From: Opisthocomus hoazin
Taxonomy: Eukaryota > Chordata > Aves > Opisthocomiformes > Opisthocomidae
Reading direction: 5' to 3'
DNA: 64,000 nt
NCBI RefSeq assembly: GCF_030867145.1
Contig: NC_134414.1
Location: forward strand, 77,924,504 to 77,988,503
In this document: positions 36,701 to 49,402 of the stretch, in pieces
Layout: the number at the start of each line of letters is the position of its first letter
How positions within the stretch are numbered: position 1 is the first letter of the stretch
The notes under the pieces: generated by a model
Database searches by the model: none
What the model was told of the DNA's origin: nothing
What the model saw: only the letters and a program-made list of their open reading frames with translations
Position numbers and translations under genes: made by a program

Positions 36701-39700
36701 TTGAAAATAACTCCAGTTCCCACAGCGCCAAGAATGGCCAGATCTCACGTCGACGCTGTTGAATGTTAGGGCCTTAGTTCAGCAACCAGAAGTTTGTGAA
36801 GCTGATTTTCTTATTTTTTATGCTGTGTTTTTATTCGATGTAGTTGTGAAAGTTGAATGGAGTTTTGTTGTGAATAGTTCAGAAGGTTTGATTTTGGAGG
36901 AGACACTGCTCTTTCCTGTGTTTAAAGAGTCCATGTGAGTGAGTTCTCAGCCTCTGAATTACCACCTAAAACAGACACCTGGGCTTGCCTACCTCTGAAT
37001 TACAGGCACGCGCCATTCACCAGCTACTTACGCAGTAGTGTCACCAGACTGATCAGCTCATACCTCAAGGATAAGGCCAAGGCAAATGAAATATCCCTAG
37101 AATACAATATTATCTGTTACTGGAAGAGGGGTGCTAAAACCAAAAGGACTTGTTTTCTCTCTTTGAAAGACAGCTACATGGCAGTGGAAGATGCAGGAGA
37201 AACTGCTGAGCTCTCCTCCCCAGCCCCTCAGTGGCTCTCTGTAACACGACAGAAGTGTCTGAAGCTCAGTTTCAGTCTCCTTATTTCTGCAGAAGAACAC
37301 CTAGCACATCATGCTTTCTAGCAATCCCCATCTCCCTCAGCAAGAAAAGGGTTTAAGGATAACCTAAATTTAGGAGTACTATTTTCTAGGGGCATGAAAC
37401 TTGTCCTTCCATGATATGGAAGGCAATAAACGGGGAGCTAATCTTTAGGAATACAATCTGCCAAAACGCTCCTGTCACTCTCACCATTACCAGTCCCAAA
37501 TCCGCCTGTGTTTGTTGTTCGGTGCACAAGCAGGTGCAAGCATGGTTAATTCTTACCAGCCATGCCGGATTTTAGTGGGATTAATCCCACGAGTTCTTCT
37601 GTCTTACTGCCAGCCTCTGAAGCTGGGTCTGCCTCCAGCTCTCAGGTTTACTGAGCACCCAGAGTTTTCCCTGAGTTTCCTCTCTGCTGAAAAAAGAGGC
37701 ACCGTCCTGGGAAATCCCTTTTCCCAGTGGCAGCTGTGCTGCTGTTTCTCACTTGACTTTCCAAGAGGCATCAGAAGCTTAGCTGCAATCCTTCTGCCAG
37801 CTGCTAATCCAGAGCGCCGTGTTACAGTGCCTTGCTGTCCCTCTGAATATGACATGAAGTACACAATAAACAGAATAAGTTTATAGGTGCTACAGTCATA
37901 TTAGCAAAGATTTATCAGTACCTCTGCCTCAGGTACCGCCAACATAGCCATAACAGTCCCCAGGCAGTTCCACAGGCCTGCTCAGGCGGAGGCACGGGGC
38001 GATGCGCAGCCCTCCTCATTTTTTACACACGGGCAGCACCAAATTTCAGACTTATGTTTTGCTGATAGGTCTTTGGCCAATGTGTAGGATTTTAAAGCAT
38101 GTGATTAGTTGGCTGAAACAAAACTCCCATTGTGCAGAACTAGGAGAAGCTGGCCCAAAAGGAGGATGATTTCAGTGCCTTGACAAATCCGCGCATCCTG
38201 ACAAGATGTGACAGGCTGTGCCAGTCCACGATGAGCTGTCCTGCCTTCACCGTGGGGGTGGGTGAGTTACAAGCAGCCAGGGCATGGGTAGCCTGGTGTT
38301 CATACTACAGAAGAAGACATCTCCTCCAGAGACAAGGACCTGTCTCTCCCACCAAGAGCGCAGTGAGAGCCAGTAACTTGCTCAGTTCAGGTAAATTGGC
38401 AAGGGAGGGCATTAATTAACTAATTAAACCCTAGCTCTCAGGCAGCTCATCTGTTTACGCAAAGTTGCCATACGGTACGTTCTCCGCGGCAAAGATTTCT
38501 GGTGTCTTTGCCTTTGGTGTCTGTGGTCATCTTGATATCATAATGCAATTCCCACCTGCCCCAGCCAGTGATATTTGCTCTTCAAAAGCATTTCTCACTT
38601 TCTTCGGGATTTCAGCTTTGCCCCCTGATCTGTGGGAGCTGGGCTGGCCACACCCGCGGGCGATGCCGTAGGGCGAGCGCTGCAGGTCTGGCTGCGGGCT
38701 GTTCGCACGGAGCCGTGCTGGGCTGCAGCCGCCCTGCTTTGCTCTCTGGGCCGTGGGAAGTCACATAAAGACATGTAACGGTGCCAGATACAGGAAGGCT
38801 CACCAGCACGTGGCCCTCTTTGCTGAAATGTTGAACTTTCTGTCGCATTTTCAAATGCTTGCTTTTCATGGCTATTATTAATACCAGTACTAGCGAGGCA
38901 GACTTTACAGCTTGAGCCTTGCATGCAGTAAACGGAAATACATGGTGTTGGCTCAAATGACTCCAAAGCAAAGCAAAGAGGATAGGATTTTTCCTTCTCC
39001 TCTTTGCTGCATGGTTGAGGTAAGCCACTGCTTTCTGACCGGAGGCACCCGACTGCTCGAGGCGCTGTTGAACTGAGGGGCAGCACACGGGCGCTTGGAG
39101 CCGTCAGCCCCCGGTAGCTTTCCCACTCACTTGCTCTAGCTCTTTAGTTTCTTCAGTTCTCAGTTCACAGCTTGGCACAGCACTTGGAGGAAGCAGTTGG
39201 AGACCTACCACTCCCCATTCGCCTTGTGTTTCTCGGGACACAGTCCATCTCAGAGGCTGGGCAGAGAGTCTTTAGACCCAAGTAATGACATTTATGAGAT
39301 CGTGAGAGAGATGGCTTTAATCTGTGATTGCCAACACTTGGCTGCAGACTGTCAGCCGACTTTCCTCAGCCTCATTAGTGAGGCCCAGCAATGGCAGTAA
39401 CTGCCTTCATAAAGCACGATGAGGAAAGCTTTTAAGCCCTATTTTATATTTCAAATAAGTGTCTCTCTTTCCTTGTGCTTGCTGCTAATGGACCACCATT
39501 ACGTGACCAAAAATGCCAATTTATTCTGTTTAGCAGAGTTGGGCTGCATCCTTGTCAGTGCCTCGAGCCTGACTAGTGTTTTGCTGAAATTCCCCTAGAG
39601 ACAGTGGGATAGTTTTATTTTCACTAGGACTGTCCTGAGAAGCGATGTAAAACATAAGTGTTCTTTTGTATACTTATTATCCCAAGCTAGTCACCTGGGA

Positions 39701-41036
39701 AACATTAACAAGGCTGCATTTGCAACCATGATTAAACAGAGCAGCACAAAAATTCGCAGAGAAATCTGCACAGCTCCCTGCGCATCGGCAGTGCTCCGGC
39801 ACGGCTCGCCGGGCCTGTGTCTCCGGGCAGTTTGACTCACACAAGAAGGTGAGCGAATTCGCAGGCAGCTCGCAGTCAGCAGGCGTTCCCACGCCTCTCC
39901 CAGGCCACCGGCCGCGTCCCCGCTGTGCAGCGACCCTGTGCTCCCCATCCCTCGGGGATCTCTTCTGGCAGAGCAGCGGCCACGGGCACCTACTCGCTTT
40001 TCTGCGAGACGCTCTGCGAGCCGGCCGTGCAACACGGATGGTGCAGCTGAGTGCTCACTGGGGCAGCCGTGGGAAGGCCCCTCACCTGTCTACGCGTTGC
40101 TCTGCTCCAACGCAGACGCCTCTGTTTGCCCAACACCAAAGCACATCGGAGGCTTACCGTTCGTCCTTCGGAAAGATTACCCTGGAATGGCTTGTGTTGT
40201 GGTTTCACTTGCAAAAATGACTGGCTCCAGGCAGGTGCTAAGGCTTTCGTTTATATGTCCAGGATCAAATCCCGTTACACCAAATTGCCTGGGACGCTTT
40301 CCACTGATTTCAGTGGGACACAGTGCCAGTGGCTGTGCATTCAGCAGTTACTTTTATGCAAACCAAGGAAGAGTTCATTCTCCTTGGGTAAAAAAGAAGT
40401 GCACACAGTTCTAGCCTTCTCCCTTACTGTACCTCACCCCGCTACTGCAGAATAAGTTAAAATAAAAAGAGTTTATTCACTTACGGAGTGGAACACAAAA
40501 CAGGTCTGCGCACCCTTTTGCCGTTCTTTATCCAGACGTCTCTCGCTCCAGTGGGGCTAGTTTCCGCAAACGGCTTGGCCGAGCCCAGCTTTCTACAGAG
40601 GTCAGTGCCTCACAGGACCAGGCTGTTTCAGAGCTGTGAAAATGCCCGTGATGTGGATTTCACGTGCCCCATTTGAACATTTCCGTTCCTGGTTTCTGTT
40701 TTTTTTCTGTCCTTTGAATCTTTTTGGTTTGCGTTTGCCCACGTGAACTGCAAGGTTTTGTTCAGCTGAGCTCCCACTCCGCAGCTCGGCTCCAAATCAT
40801 AACTCAAGCTGTTTAAATGCGAGTGGCTTTTTAAGGCAGATCTAATCAGTGTTTCCCTTGGGAACGAAACCTAATGAGCTTTCCTCAGGTTTGCAATTCA
40901 GTCCAATTATTTCACAGATCTTTGTTCATTTAATTCCTCTGAAGTGGAACAATCAGAAGAAATGGGTCAGAACTACAGTGCAAACAGGAAATGATGATTT
41001 CTCAACCTGAAGAAAATGAGATTTTAAAACACTTTT
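30718..41036. other. intergenic, no gene supported
   Basis: There are many ORFs of 60-160 codons on both strands, reflecting locally higher GC, but no recognisable protein and no chained splice sites. Moderately GC-rich patches near 38,640-38,720 and 39,780-40,080 lack the density of a CpG island. Some AT-rich, low-noise blocks, such as 39,280-39,420 and 40,840-40,980, could be conserved non-coding elements but cannot be judged without alignment. Confidence 0.45.
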
Positions 41037-41075
41037 ATTAATTTATTCATTCATTCATTTACTGATTTATTTTTA
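41037..41075. repeat. (ATTC)n-like imperfect microsatellite
   Basis: TTATTCATTCATTCATTTAC is followed by a related TTTATTTTTA stretch. Confidence 0.6.
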
Positions 41076-44000
41076 AAGCCTTATTCTTTTGTCGTGCATC
41101 CTGGTGGTGCTTTATTGCAGAGTAGCATAGTAGTCTGGAGAGAACTATTAGAATGATGTCAGTGCCCCTCACAACAGAACCACATAGCCAAAGCCTCAGG
41201 TACTACAAATAAGCTCATGACTGTTCGCTGCCCTTTAGAGCAGCTGAGAACTTGAAGTTCACTGTAGCGAAAGGATGAGGTATCGCTTCTTGGATAGTAT
41301 CACTACCTACGTTATCATTAATCACCTAACAGATTCAGAAGGAGACACCTAGCAGTGCCACTAAGCACTTACTCCTTTTTGGCAACAACAGGTGATGATG
41401 CACCAGAATTTCTATTTTGGCTGCTGACCATCTTCATCACAGGGCCCGACTCTCTCTGTGTTTCAGCTGTTCATTACAGCAGCGCAGGGTGTGAGGTGTG
41501 CCACCTCCTCAGGCTCAGCAGCCAGGGTCTGTGCTCGCATGATGAACGCCAGGAACCGGCCTCGAAGCGTGGAAGGGCAGCTCTGACATCATGTCTGCTT
41601 CCAGCTCTGGCCTCACCCGACTCGGTGAAATCAGTGAAACTGAGATCCGCGCCGACGCTTGGAGCCCAGGCTAGCAGAGAGCAGGGCGGATTGACAGAAC
41701 TCAGGGCGCAAGTCTCAGCTGGCTGGAACCTCTTCTCAGATCTACTTTTTGCCTCACAGACTAGACATTCCTCAAAACGCTGTTGTGCTGCTGGATGCAG
41801 GAGGACACTGCAGTGTCCCTTCCAGCAAACGGTGAGTCCCGAACGCTTCTGGTCTATCCCAGGCTCAGGATTTCGTTATGCCATGGACTAAGTCAGGGCT
41901 CTGAAAACTCCTGCAGTTAACTCCTGTTAGCTCCTGTTCTTCTGGTGCGTTTGAGAGAAGTTACCGCCGCATCATCTGTCGTCTTTTTTTTTTTCTTTCT
42001 TTCTCAGAAGGTACTGGTGGTTAATCTGAACACTCACAGGCCAGCTGGTTGTGGCGGTAAAAGGAGCTTCAACTTGACAGACTAACTCTGGAGAAATGTA
42101 AAGCAGCTGGAGAAAGATATCTGTGCAAAATTCTTTCTTTCTCAGAAGATTTTCAAAGTACTTGTTAGAAAAAAGTGCACTTTAGGGACTCAATGATTGT
42201 GATTTTTTTCCCCCAGTTTTGTTCTTTTTTCCCATTTTAAAGAAAATCCCTCAAGACTACGCATAATTTTTATGGTCATTTAGCCATTGTGTTATTGGCA
42301 GTATTTCGCTAACTCACAGACAACTAATGAATGCAGTAAAATGGACCAATTTAAAGAGCACAGCATGATATGAGAGGCAATTTCATTATATGCAAGTAAA
42401 GGCAAATAACCATTCTGGACAGGCAGTGTCACGAAACACAGAAAAAGGGGAAGGCTGTTTCCCCAGTGCTGCTTTTAGAAACATTTCCTCTCCCAAAACC
42501 AGAGTATAAGCCATGCACAACAACAAACTTACTGAAGACAAACATTTCCTAAAAAGTATTGTTTGAAAAAGAGATTGAAAGAAAATCAATCTCTTGATTG
42601 AGACTTCCCCTCGCCAGCCATTTTGTAGCAGTGACAGCATTTTTGAAGCACAGATATTCACTCTGAACTGGTGTTGGAGAGATTGTTCTTTGTGTGTTAT
42701 GCTCAGAAGGAAGGAAGGAAGGGATGCTGCAAAACTGGAAGGGGAGAGCTCTAAGAAGCAAATCTTTTCAGGAGAAGCCAAGGGAATGTCATACCCCTCA
42801 GGCTGGTGCAGAATGTTCCTGCAGCATTTGCTGTGCTGACTGGCGAGAGGATATGAACATTGCATCTTGGCAAGTCCTTTTGACCAGAGGCTGCTAGCAA
42901 GGAAAGGCCCTGTTTTCAGGACACATGGACAGATACTGCAGTTATCTGTAGAAATACATGTGCAGTCGGAGGAAATTTTTCTTAGTTCTCCAACTGAACA
43001 GGCAACTGGTTGGAAAAGTGGGTGGAATAAGAACAAATTGAAAAGTTATTGGGCTGCACTGTCACTGAAGGACACGAGATGCCTGCCACTCCTGAGGGAG
43101 CCATTGCTAGCCCCATGCTCCTCAGGTCTCTGCTGGAAGAGCCTGAGAAGTGCTTCGTTTTGGGGTGGACTGCTGAGAAACCCCACATGCAGCAGAAAGC
43201 ACCCGGATGTCAGCCAGGTTTAGGAGGGAGCATTGGTTTGATACTGTCTTCCCAGTGACAGCTGGATGCCTGATCCTTTCTTCTTCTCAGTCACCTACAC
43301 CTGTGTTCAGTAATTGGTGGGTCCCTGTGGAAATTAATCTTATCACCGGTGGTATGCGTGACTGCACCTGAACTATTTTTCTTCATTTTGCTAACCTGGC
43401 TGTTAAACTCTCAGATGTTTTCTGGTTTATTTTTCTCTTGTGCAGCAAACTCCTTTCCTCACTGGCTTTTTTAACAGCAATCCAAGTGCTATAATTTTCC
43501 TGCCTCTTAATTCTTCTGCTACCGGATATGGTACTATTTAATGGAACTTCCATACTTTAATTATAGATGTGAAAAAGAATTTCTTTTCCATCCTGTATAG
43601 TCACTACACCAGTGCAGGCTTGCAGTGATGCTTTACAGTTTTGATGCCCACTCAGATTCTGTTAACTGCTTTTTCTGCCCAGCTACATTTATAAAGTCCA
43701 TCTCATGGAAATTTAAGCCCTACCTCAAACTGTCTGGAACAGTACAAATTCTAAGCTAAAAAGTATCAAGGATTTTTTCTGTTGGTCCTGAGTGGCGTGG
43801 GAAGGCAGAGGGCAGGCAGCATATATAAGATCACAGAAGAAATGTGGTCGAAGGCAGTAACTCTGAATGGAGCAAAGAGACTTGAAAAATTAATGACAGG
43901 GCGAGGAAGGGAGGACTGAATGGCACGGTGGAAATGAGTTGCCTCCATGAAGGAACACCCTTCTTAACCAATGTCTCCTGTGGGTACTTAAGAGTTAGAG

Positions 44001-47000
44001 GGTTAGAGCCACAGAGGTATTTGATTTCCAGAGGAGCTCAACGCCCACATATTTGATTCTGAAGACAGACCTGAGTGATTTGCCATAGGTCACAAGAATT
44101 TTCCGACAGAGGAAGAAACTGAAGTCATTCCTCTTGGGAGCAAAGTGTGCACCTAACCACCAGGCTATGTTGTTGCCTGTGCTCAGTAGCTGAAGCATTA
44201 TTCCTAGCAACTAATAAGATATTACTAGAGCTACTCTGGTAATATTTCTAAGGTGGCAAATGATTCTCACTTGAAAAACAGTACCTGAGGCACAGAAAGA
44301 TTTGTGAAAAGGCAGAGAACCAGAATTCGGATCTTCCAACTGGTGCCTTACTCAAAAGACTCTTCTTCCTCCAAGGTATCCAGGAAGCAAATCCCGAGTG
44401 GCAGCAGGCATCAGCTGCAGAGGCCTAGTGTCTAATGAAACGAGTTTCTAGACAGAAGGGCACTGATTAAGTATTAATTAAACTTTAGCTTTTTCCTGGA
44501 CTTCAAAATACAGTAGGAAAGTCTAAAAGTGGGTATTGGCAGCTATGTTCTAATTTTATTAAAGTGAAGATAAAGCTAGATATGCTGTGAATTCAGACTA
44601 AAAATCTAGAAAACAGAATACTTGGCACAACAACAAAACAAGAAAACATGAAGGAGAGGAGCAGATGGGCACAGCTGAACAGCGCCTTGAGGGTAAGTAT
44701 GAGAAGTTCATGACATGAAAGATGAAAGAAAGCAAGAGGAAGAGTTTGGAGAGTGGACTGACAGCTGAGGAGTTTCACTTGCAAGCTGTGAACAAGCTGG
44801 AAAAGAATAAAATGAGAAAGTAAGCTATGAGGGAGAAGACTGTGTTTAATAATCAGGTAGCTGAGGACCAAGGCGTGGAAGACTGTGACATAACGGGTTG
44901 CTTTTCCTTTCTTTTTTCCCCCCTCTCTTTTCTATTTTGAGGTGCTGGAACATCAGATTTTCCCTTTCTTATTAATTATAATTTCCAGCTGCAAACTATC
45001 ACTGATGCTTGGCTTAATTGCAGACAGAACGGAACATAATGGATATTTAATTTGCATATAAAACTACAAAACGCTTTGTCAAAATTAGACATGGTAATTC
45101 ATGGCTGTGTTTTCAAGAGGTGGCTGTCAGAGACCAATAATTTCAGGTCACTGAGTTAAATCATCAGTAGTGCCTTGCTGAACATAACTGTTTGGATGGA
45201 TGATGCCTTGCAGCTGTCAGCATGTTGAACCTACTTGTTGATGGCTCTCACAGGACTGGTTTAATGATAGTACAAATGAAGCAAGCACCAGCTCAGCCTG
45301 GAAAGAAAATGTCCTGGAAATCAGGAAAATGTTGGAAAGAAGGAATATTTGTTCCCTGAATAAGTATGTTTGCACTTATATCTAACTAATCAGAAAATGG
45401 AAAAGTGAGAAGGTATTTCTTTTTTCCTGTCATCTTCGATACCTTGGCAACTGGCAAAACTCCGCCACTAGTAGGTTGGAACCTGCTAGTAAGTTTGAGA
45501 AAAACTTAATTAGACGAGAACTGGAAAGTGTTGCCAAATGTAACTGCAGGTCTCTGGATGGTTTTCTGCCTCAGTACCCACCACTTTGACAGTGAATGAT
45601 GACTGTAAACAGCAATTCAACCTTTTTGTCAGTTTGCCGTGTGCTCTTCATGCTATTAGCCAAGTGTGGTCAGAGTGTTAGTGGTTCCATATCAACACTT
45701 CATTTTGTTTGTGTAGCTCTACATTTAAAATGCGTTTGTCCAATCTCTTTGGGGGATTGTTCAGCAGAATTAAATCTGGGAGCTTTGCAACAGATTGCAT
45801 TTCATTTCGGACCTCATTTCAAATGTAATTACCAGCCACATCACTGAGGCTGCCTTTGCAGAGGTATAGTCCCCACACCAATGTCTGGAACAGTCGGGGA
45901 CATTTAGAAAAGCAGTATAGTTAGCAAACCAGATTTTCTTTTGGGTAGATTTACTCCAACCAAGAGCCTGTTCCAGCATCCTTAGTGAATTACCTGAACA
46001 TTGTGGCACTCAGGAGTTGCACAAAGCCCTTGGCAGCACTTGGGCCTCAGAAGCAGATGATGCCAGAGGACCAGAAGGAGGGGCTGACGGTCCAGCAGCT
46101 CCCCACCATACGCTGACCACACCACGCTGGAGCACGGAGAGCACTGGAGCCATTTTGGTCCGCTCTTGCCTTGTGCGTGTCCCCAGCACATGCTTTGTAT
46201 GTATGGTGGGAAGTGGCTCTTTCCTTTGACTTGACATGTAATGGGCGCATGTGTAATAGGCCTTCTTAAAATTGCAGCAAGTTTAAACCTTCTGTTGCCC
46301 TTTTTGGGGGTTTTTCAATGCCTGAACGATGCCTACATCCTTTGTAACAGTGTTTGTTTCTTGCTGTAAGGAGCTTTGTGACTGCTTTGCCCTTCTCTTC
46401 ATAAACTCCCAACTAATCCCACCTTCCCTGATTTTCTTCCCCTTCTCTTCCTCGCCATTCCCGAAGCTCTCCAACACCTTTGTCCCCCCTTTGCTCCATG
46501 TTCACCCCTGTTACGGTTGTGCTGCTCCAGTGAGGCATGCCTTGCTGTTGGGACATCAGATGGGTTTGTGGCATATTTTTCTGGGAGGTGGGGTACGTAG
46601 CACCCTGTCCGAGCTATCCTGCGCTGGCAACAGGGATCACCCTGAGCAGCTTCTCCTCCCCAATTGTTGCTTCAGTGGGAGAGCAGGCGGACTCCCCCAG
46701 CGATATTTAGTGCTCTGTGAAGACATACCCTGTTCCCCAGGGGAGTATTTAAACGCTGCCCAGTCATTCCTGTGCATGTGGCCACAGATGGTCACTGGCC
46801 GATAAGAAGTCAGCGAGCTATTGGGAGCTTAACCAAGGCTCTGTGAGTACAAGCAACAGGAACAGCTGAGATGGCATCTGTGACTGGAGGACCTCTGGCT
46901 TCTTTTGCAGCGAGGAACACGCAGCTGGAAGTAGGAGCTGGTGAAGCACAGTCACATTCTGAGGGGCGGGAAGGTGTGGGCTGACGGGGAATCTGTGGTT

Positions 47001-48179
47001 GGATTTGGTGCCAACAACCTCTCTGTTGTTCCAGGTATTGCCCTGCCTGAAGGGGGACACACGCAGTGTCTCTCAGGGAATGCAGCTTCCTGAAGAGGAC
47101 AGAAGGGCTCCACATGGATTAGAAGGGCGGGTACTCTTTTCCCTGGTACTACTACAAATTACATTTTCTGGATTTTTTAAAATGTATTTTCTATGCAAAA
47201 GCTTTCCATGTGGAAAGGGCCATTTTCCCTAATGCAGCAGGGAAGACCAGAATGAGGTAGCACACTTACTGGAGAATGCTTAACGTTGCTTATGTCTTTG
47301 GTATGTATTTTAACAACTGACATAAAATGAAGACTAGTGGTGTTGAATTTCAGGCTTTAATTAAGGCTTCTACCCCTCTACAGAACTGCAAGTGTAGGTT
47401 TGGTATTTCTACAGAGAATGACGACTCCAGGAAGAACCCAGGAGAGAGAAAGGAAAACACTCAGTGCAGGCTGTGTATTCATACACTGAGAAATCAACTA
47501 ACTATTCTAAAGTTTATGTCATTCAGCTTCACCTAAATATTCAGAAACAATTCTGTATTCTTATAAAAAGCTGTTATACTGACAATGCATTATTTCCTTG
47601 AATAGAAAATAGCATTTTCAAGAAAACATGCATGTTATGATAAATGCTTAGATAACTTAGTTCACTTTTTTCCCTTTATGAAACATTTTTTCACTCAGAG
47701 ATTGAATTCTGTGATATAAACGCTTTGAAGAGACTTAACTTTGTTTAAGGGAAGTAAACTGAGGTATGGCGCAGGTGTCTTATAAATTTAACATAGTATT
47801 TTCTCTAAATTTTCTCACACCTATACCACTGAACATCATGACAGACTTTGGAAAGTGATGCATTCCAGACGCGGACATTCGTTTTTGTGGATTCAGCCTG
47901 ATCTCCTTACTGCCCAGGTCTGGGACCTTTTGGAAACCTCCACACCTTGTCACCAGATCCCCTGGCCAGGCTTCCTTGGCAGAACCACCAGAGCGTGGGG
48001 GCAAGGTGTGCTGCCCAGACCTTCTCGTAGCAGGAACCCAGGACCTCCACAGGCTCCGAATCTCCACGTAGCACCAGGAAAGTGCAACAAACAGCAGCTG
48101 AGCCTTTTTCCAGCTGAAGACTCATTTTTCCGGAGCTCTCACGCACCGCCTTTGTTTCTGGGCCCTGCAAAAAACATAA
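41076..48179. other. intergenic, no gene supported
   Basis: Frames at 41355-41891 and 42386-43036 (minus) are long for this window but have no recognisable domain and no convincing splice context. A GGAA-rich patch lies at 42708-42722. An exact 18-bp direct repeat that looks like a splice acceptor occurs at 41993-42010 and 42131-42148. A homeobox-motif-rich AT block lies at 44,970-45,120. Confidence 0.45.
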
Positions 48180-48670
48180 TCGGAACCGAACCGGTGAAGT
48201 CCACGGGAGTGCCAAGGCCTCCGGGGAGCCGCGGCAGCAGGAGCTGGGGGCAGCGCCTTGCCCGGCGCAGGCGGGGAGACAGCGCGGCCGCGGAGCTCCC
48301 CGGGCAGCGGGCCAGGGGGGCAGCGGGCCGAAGCGCCGGGGAAAAAAACCGTCCGGGGGCAGGCCGAGGAGGAACGTCTCCTCGCCGGGGGGAAGGCGCC
48401 GGTCCCAAGGGCAGCGCGGTGAGGCGTCACCCCCTCACGGCACCCCTCGGGCAGGACGAGCCGGGGGGGGCGATCCAGGGGGCACCCGCTCCCTCACGGC
48501 TGCCGGGGCGGAGTGGGGCGGGCACACGCTTCCAGCCGGCAGCGCAGACCCCGGTCCCCGCCCGGCCGCACCCGCTCCCGCCGGCCCCGCTCCGCCCCGC
48601 CAGCCCCCGCCTCTGAGGGCGGCGGGCAGCCCGCCGGGCCCGGCCCCTCCGCGCCCGCCGCCGGCGGCAG

Positions 48671-48818
48671 ATGAAGGCGGTGGGGGGACTGCGTGTGCGA
48701 GGACGCGGAGGCAGGGAAGGGCGGCCCGGGGCCCTCCTCCCGAGCGGCGGCCGGCCCCTCCGGCAGCATGGATCGCGGGGCGGCGGCTGAGGCAGCCGCG
48801 GAGGCACCGGTGGGAGCG
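48671..48818 (+). other. candidate first exon with strong start codon
   Basis: Within the CpG island, ATG at 48768 has A at -3 and G at +4, a strong initiation context. It opens 17 codons, MDRGAAAEAAAEAPVGA, ending in phase 0 at GAGCG|GTGAGC (donor 48819). An upstream ATG at 48671 opens an overlapping out-of-frame reading frame that stops near 48790. I do not recognise the Ala/Glu-rich peptide, and low-complexity sequence of this kind is common in CpG-island first exons. The 5' boundary shown is only the upstream ATG, since the transcription start is unknown. No matching phase-0 coding acceptor was identified downstream. Confidence 0.4.
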
Positions 48819-49217
48819 GTGAGCGCGGCCGGGGGCCGGGTGGCGTCGGGGGACTGAGGCGGGCTGCGCCCCGCAGGCGGGGAGGGGACGGGACGAGCGG
48901 CCGCCCCGCAGGCAGTGACCGCCGGGGGGTCGGGGGCAGCCGCCTCGCAGGGTCCGGTCGCTTTCGGTGCGAGGGGCGGCCCTGCCAGCAGCCCCGGTCC
49001 TGCCCGCCGTGGGCTCCCAACTTCACTCGGCGCGGCCGAGAAACGTGCCGGGGCGCCGCCGGGCTGCTTTGACGTCCTGATCCTCATCGAGAACTTAACG
49101 GGATCGCAGAGCCCCTCCGAGCGGCTTTGCCTGCTGAGCCGGGCTTAGGCGCGCCGGCTTCGGCTGTAATCCGCCGGCGGAGGGGTGGCCGCCGCGGGCC
49201 CTGCCCCGCCGCCCCCG

Positions 49218-49253
49218 CCGGGCCGGGCCGCGCTGGGCCGGGCCGGGCCGGGC
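49218..49253. repeat. (GGGCC)n tract in CpG island
   Basis: GGGCCGGGCC-type pentanucleotide repeats run with one interruption. The repeated G-triplets on the plus strand could form a G-quadruplex. Confidence 0.8.
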
Positions 49254-49377
49254 TGCCCCGCCGCGGGCCGGGAGCGGGGTCCGGACCGACGCCGCGACGG
49301 GGACGGGCAGCGCTGCTGAAGGATAACGGCCCCGAAGCGCCGGCGGACAGACGGGCGGACGGAGTTTCTGAGCTGGG

Positions 49378-49402
49378 ATGCTGTGGAGGAAGGCGCGGAG
49401 AG
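49378..49402 (+). other. candidate exon end with uORF start
   Basis: ATG at 49378 (G at -3) opens MLWRKARR and is cut one base into the next codon by a consensus donor GAGAG|GTGAGT at 49403. A good acceptor, GCTTTGCTTTGCAG, ends at 49652. Joining the two gives a 33-codon frame that stops in the second segment. This fits a non-coding 5' leader exon, possibly of CNGA3, better than a coding gene. Confidence 0.4.

Noticed and set aside
41355..41891. 178-codon plus-strand ORF
   Set aside because: No family resemblance and no splice sites bounding it; overlaps unrelated frames.
42386..43036. 216-codon minus-strand ORF
   Set aside because: No recognisable domain, no CpG or splice context, and the composition is that of surrounding intergenic DNA.
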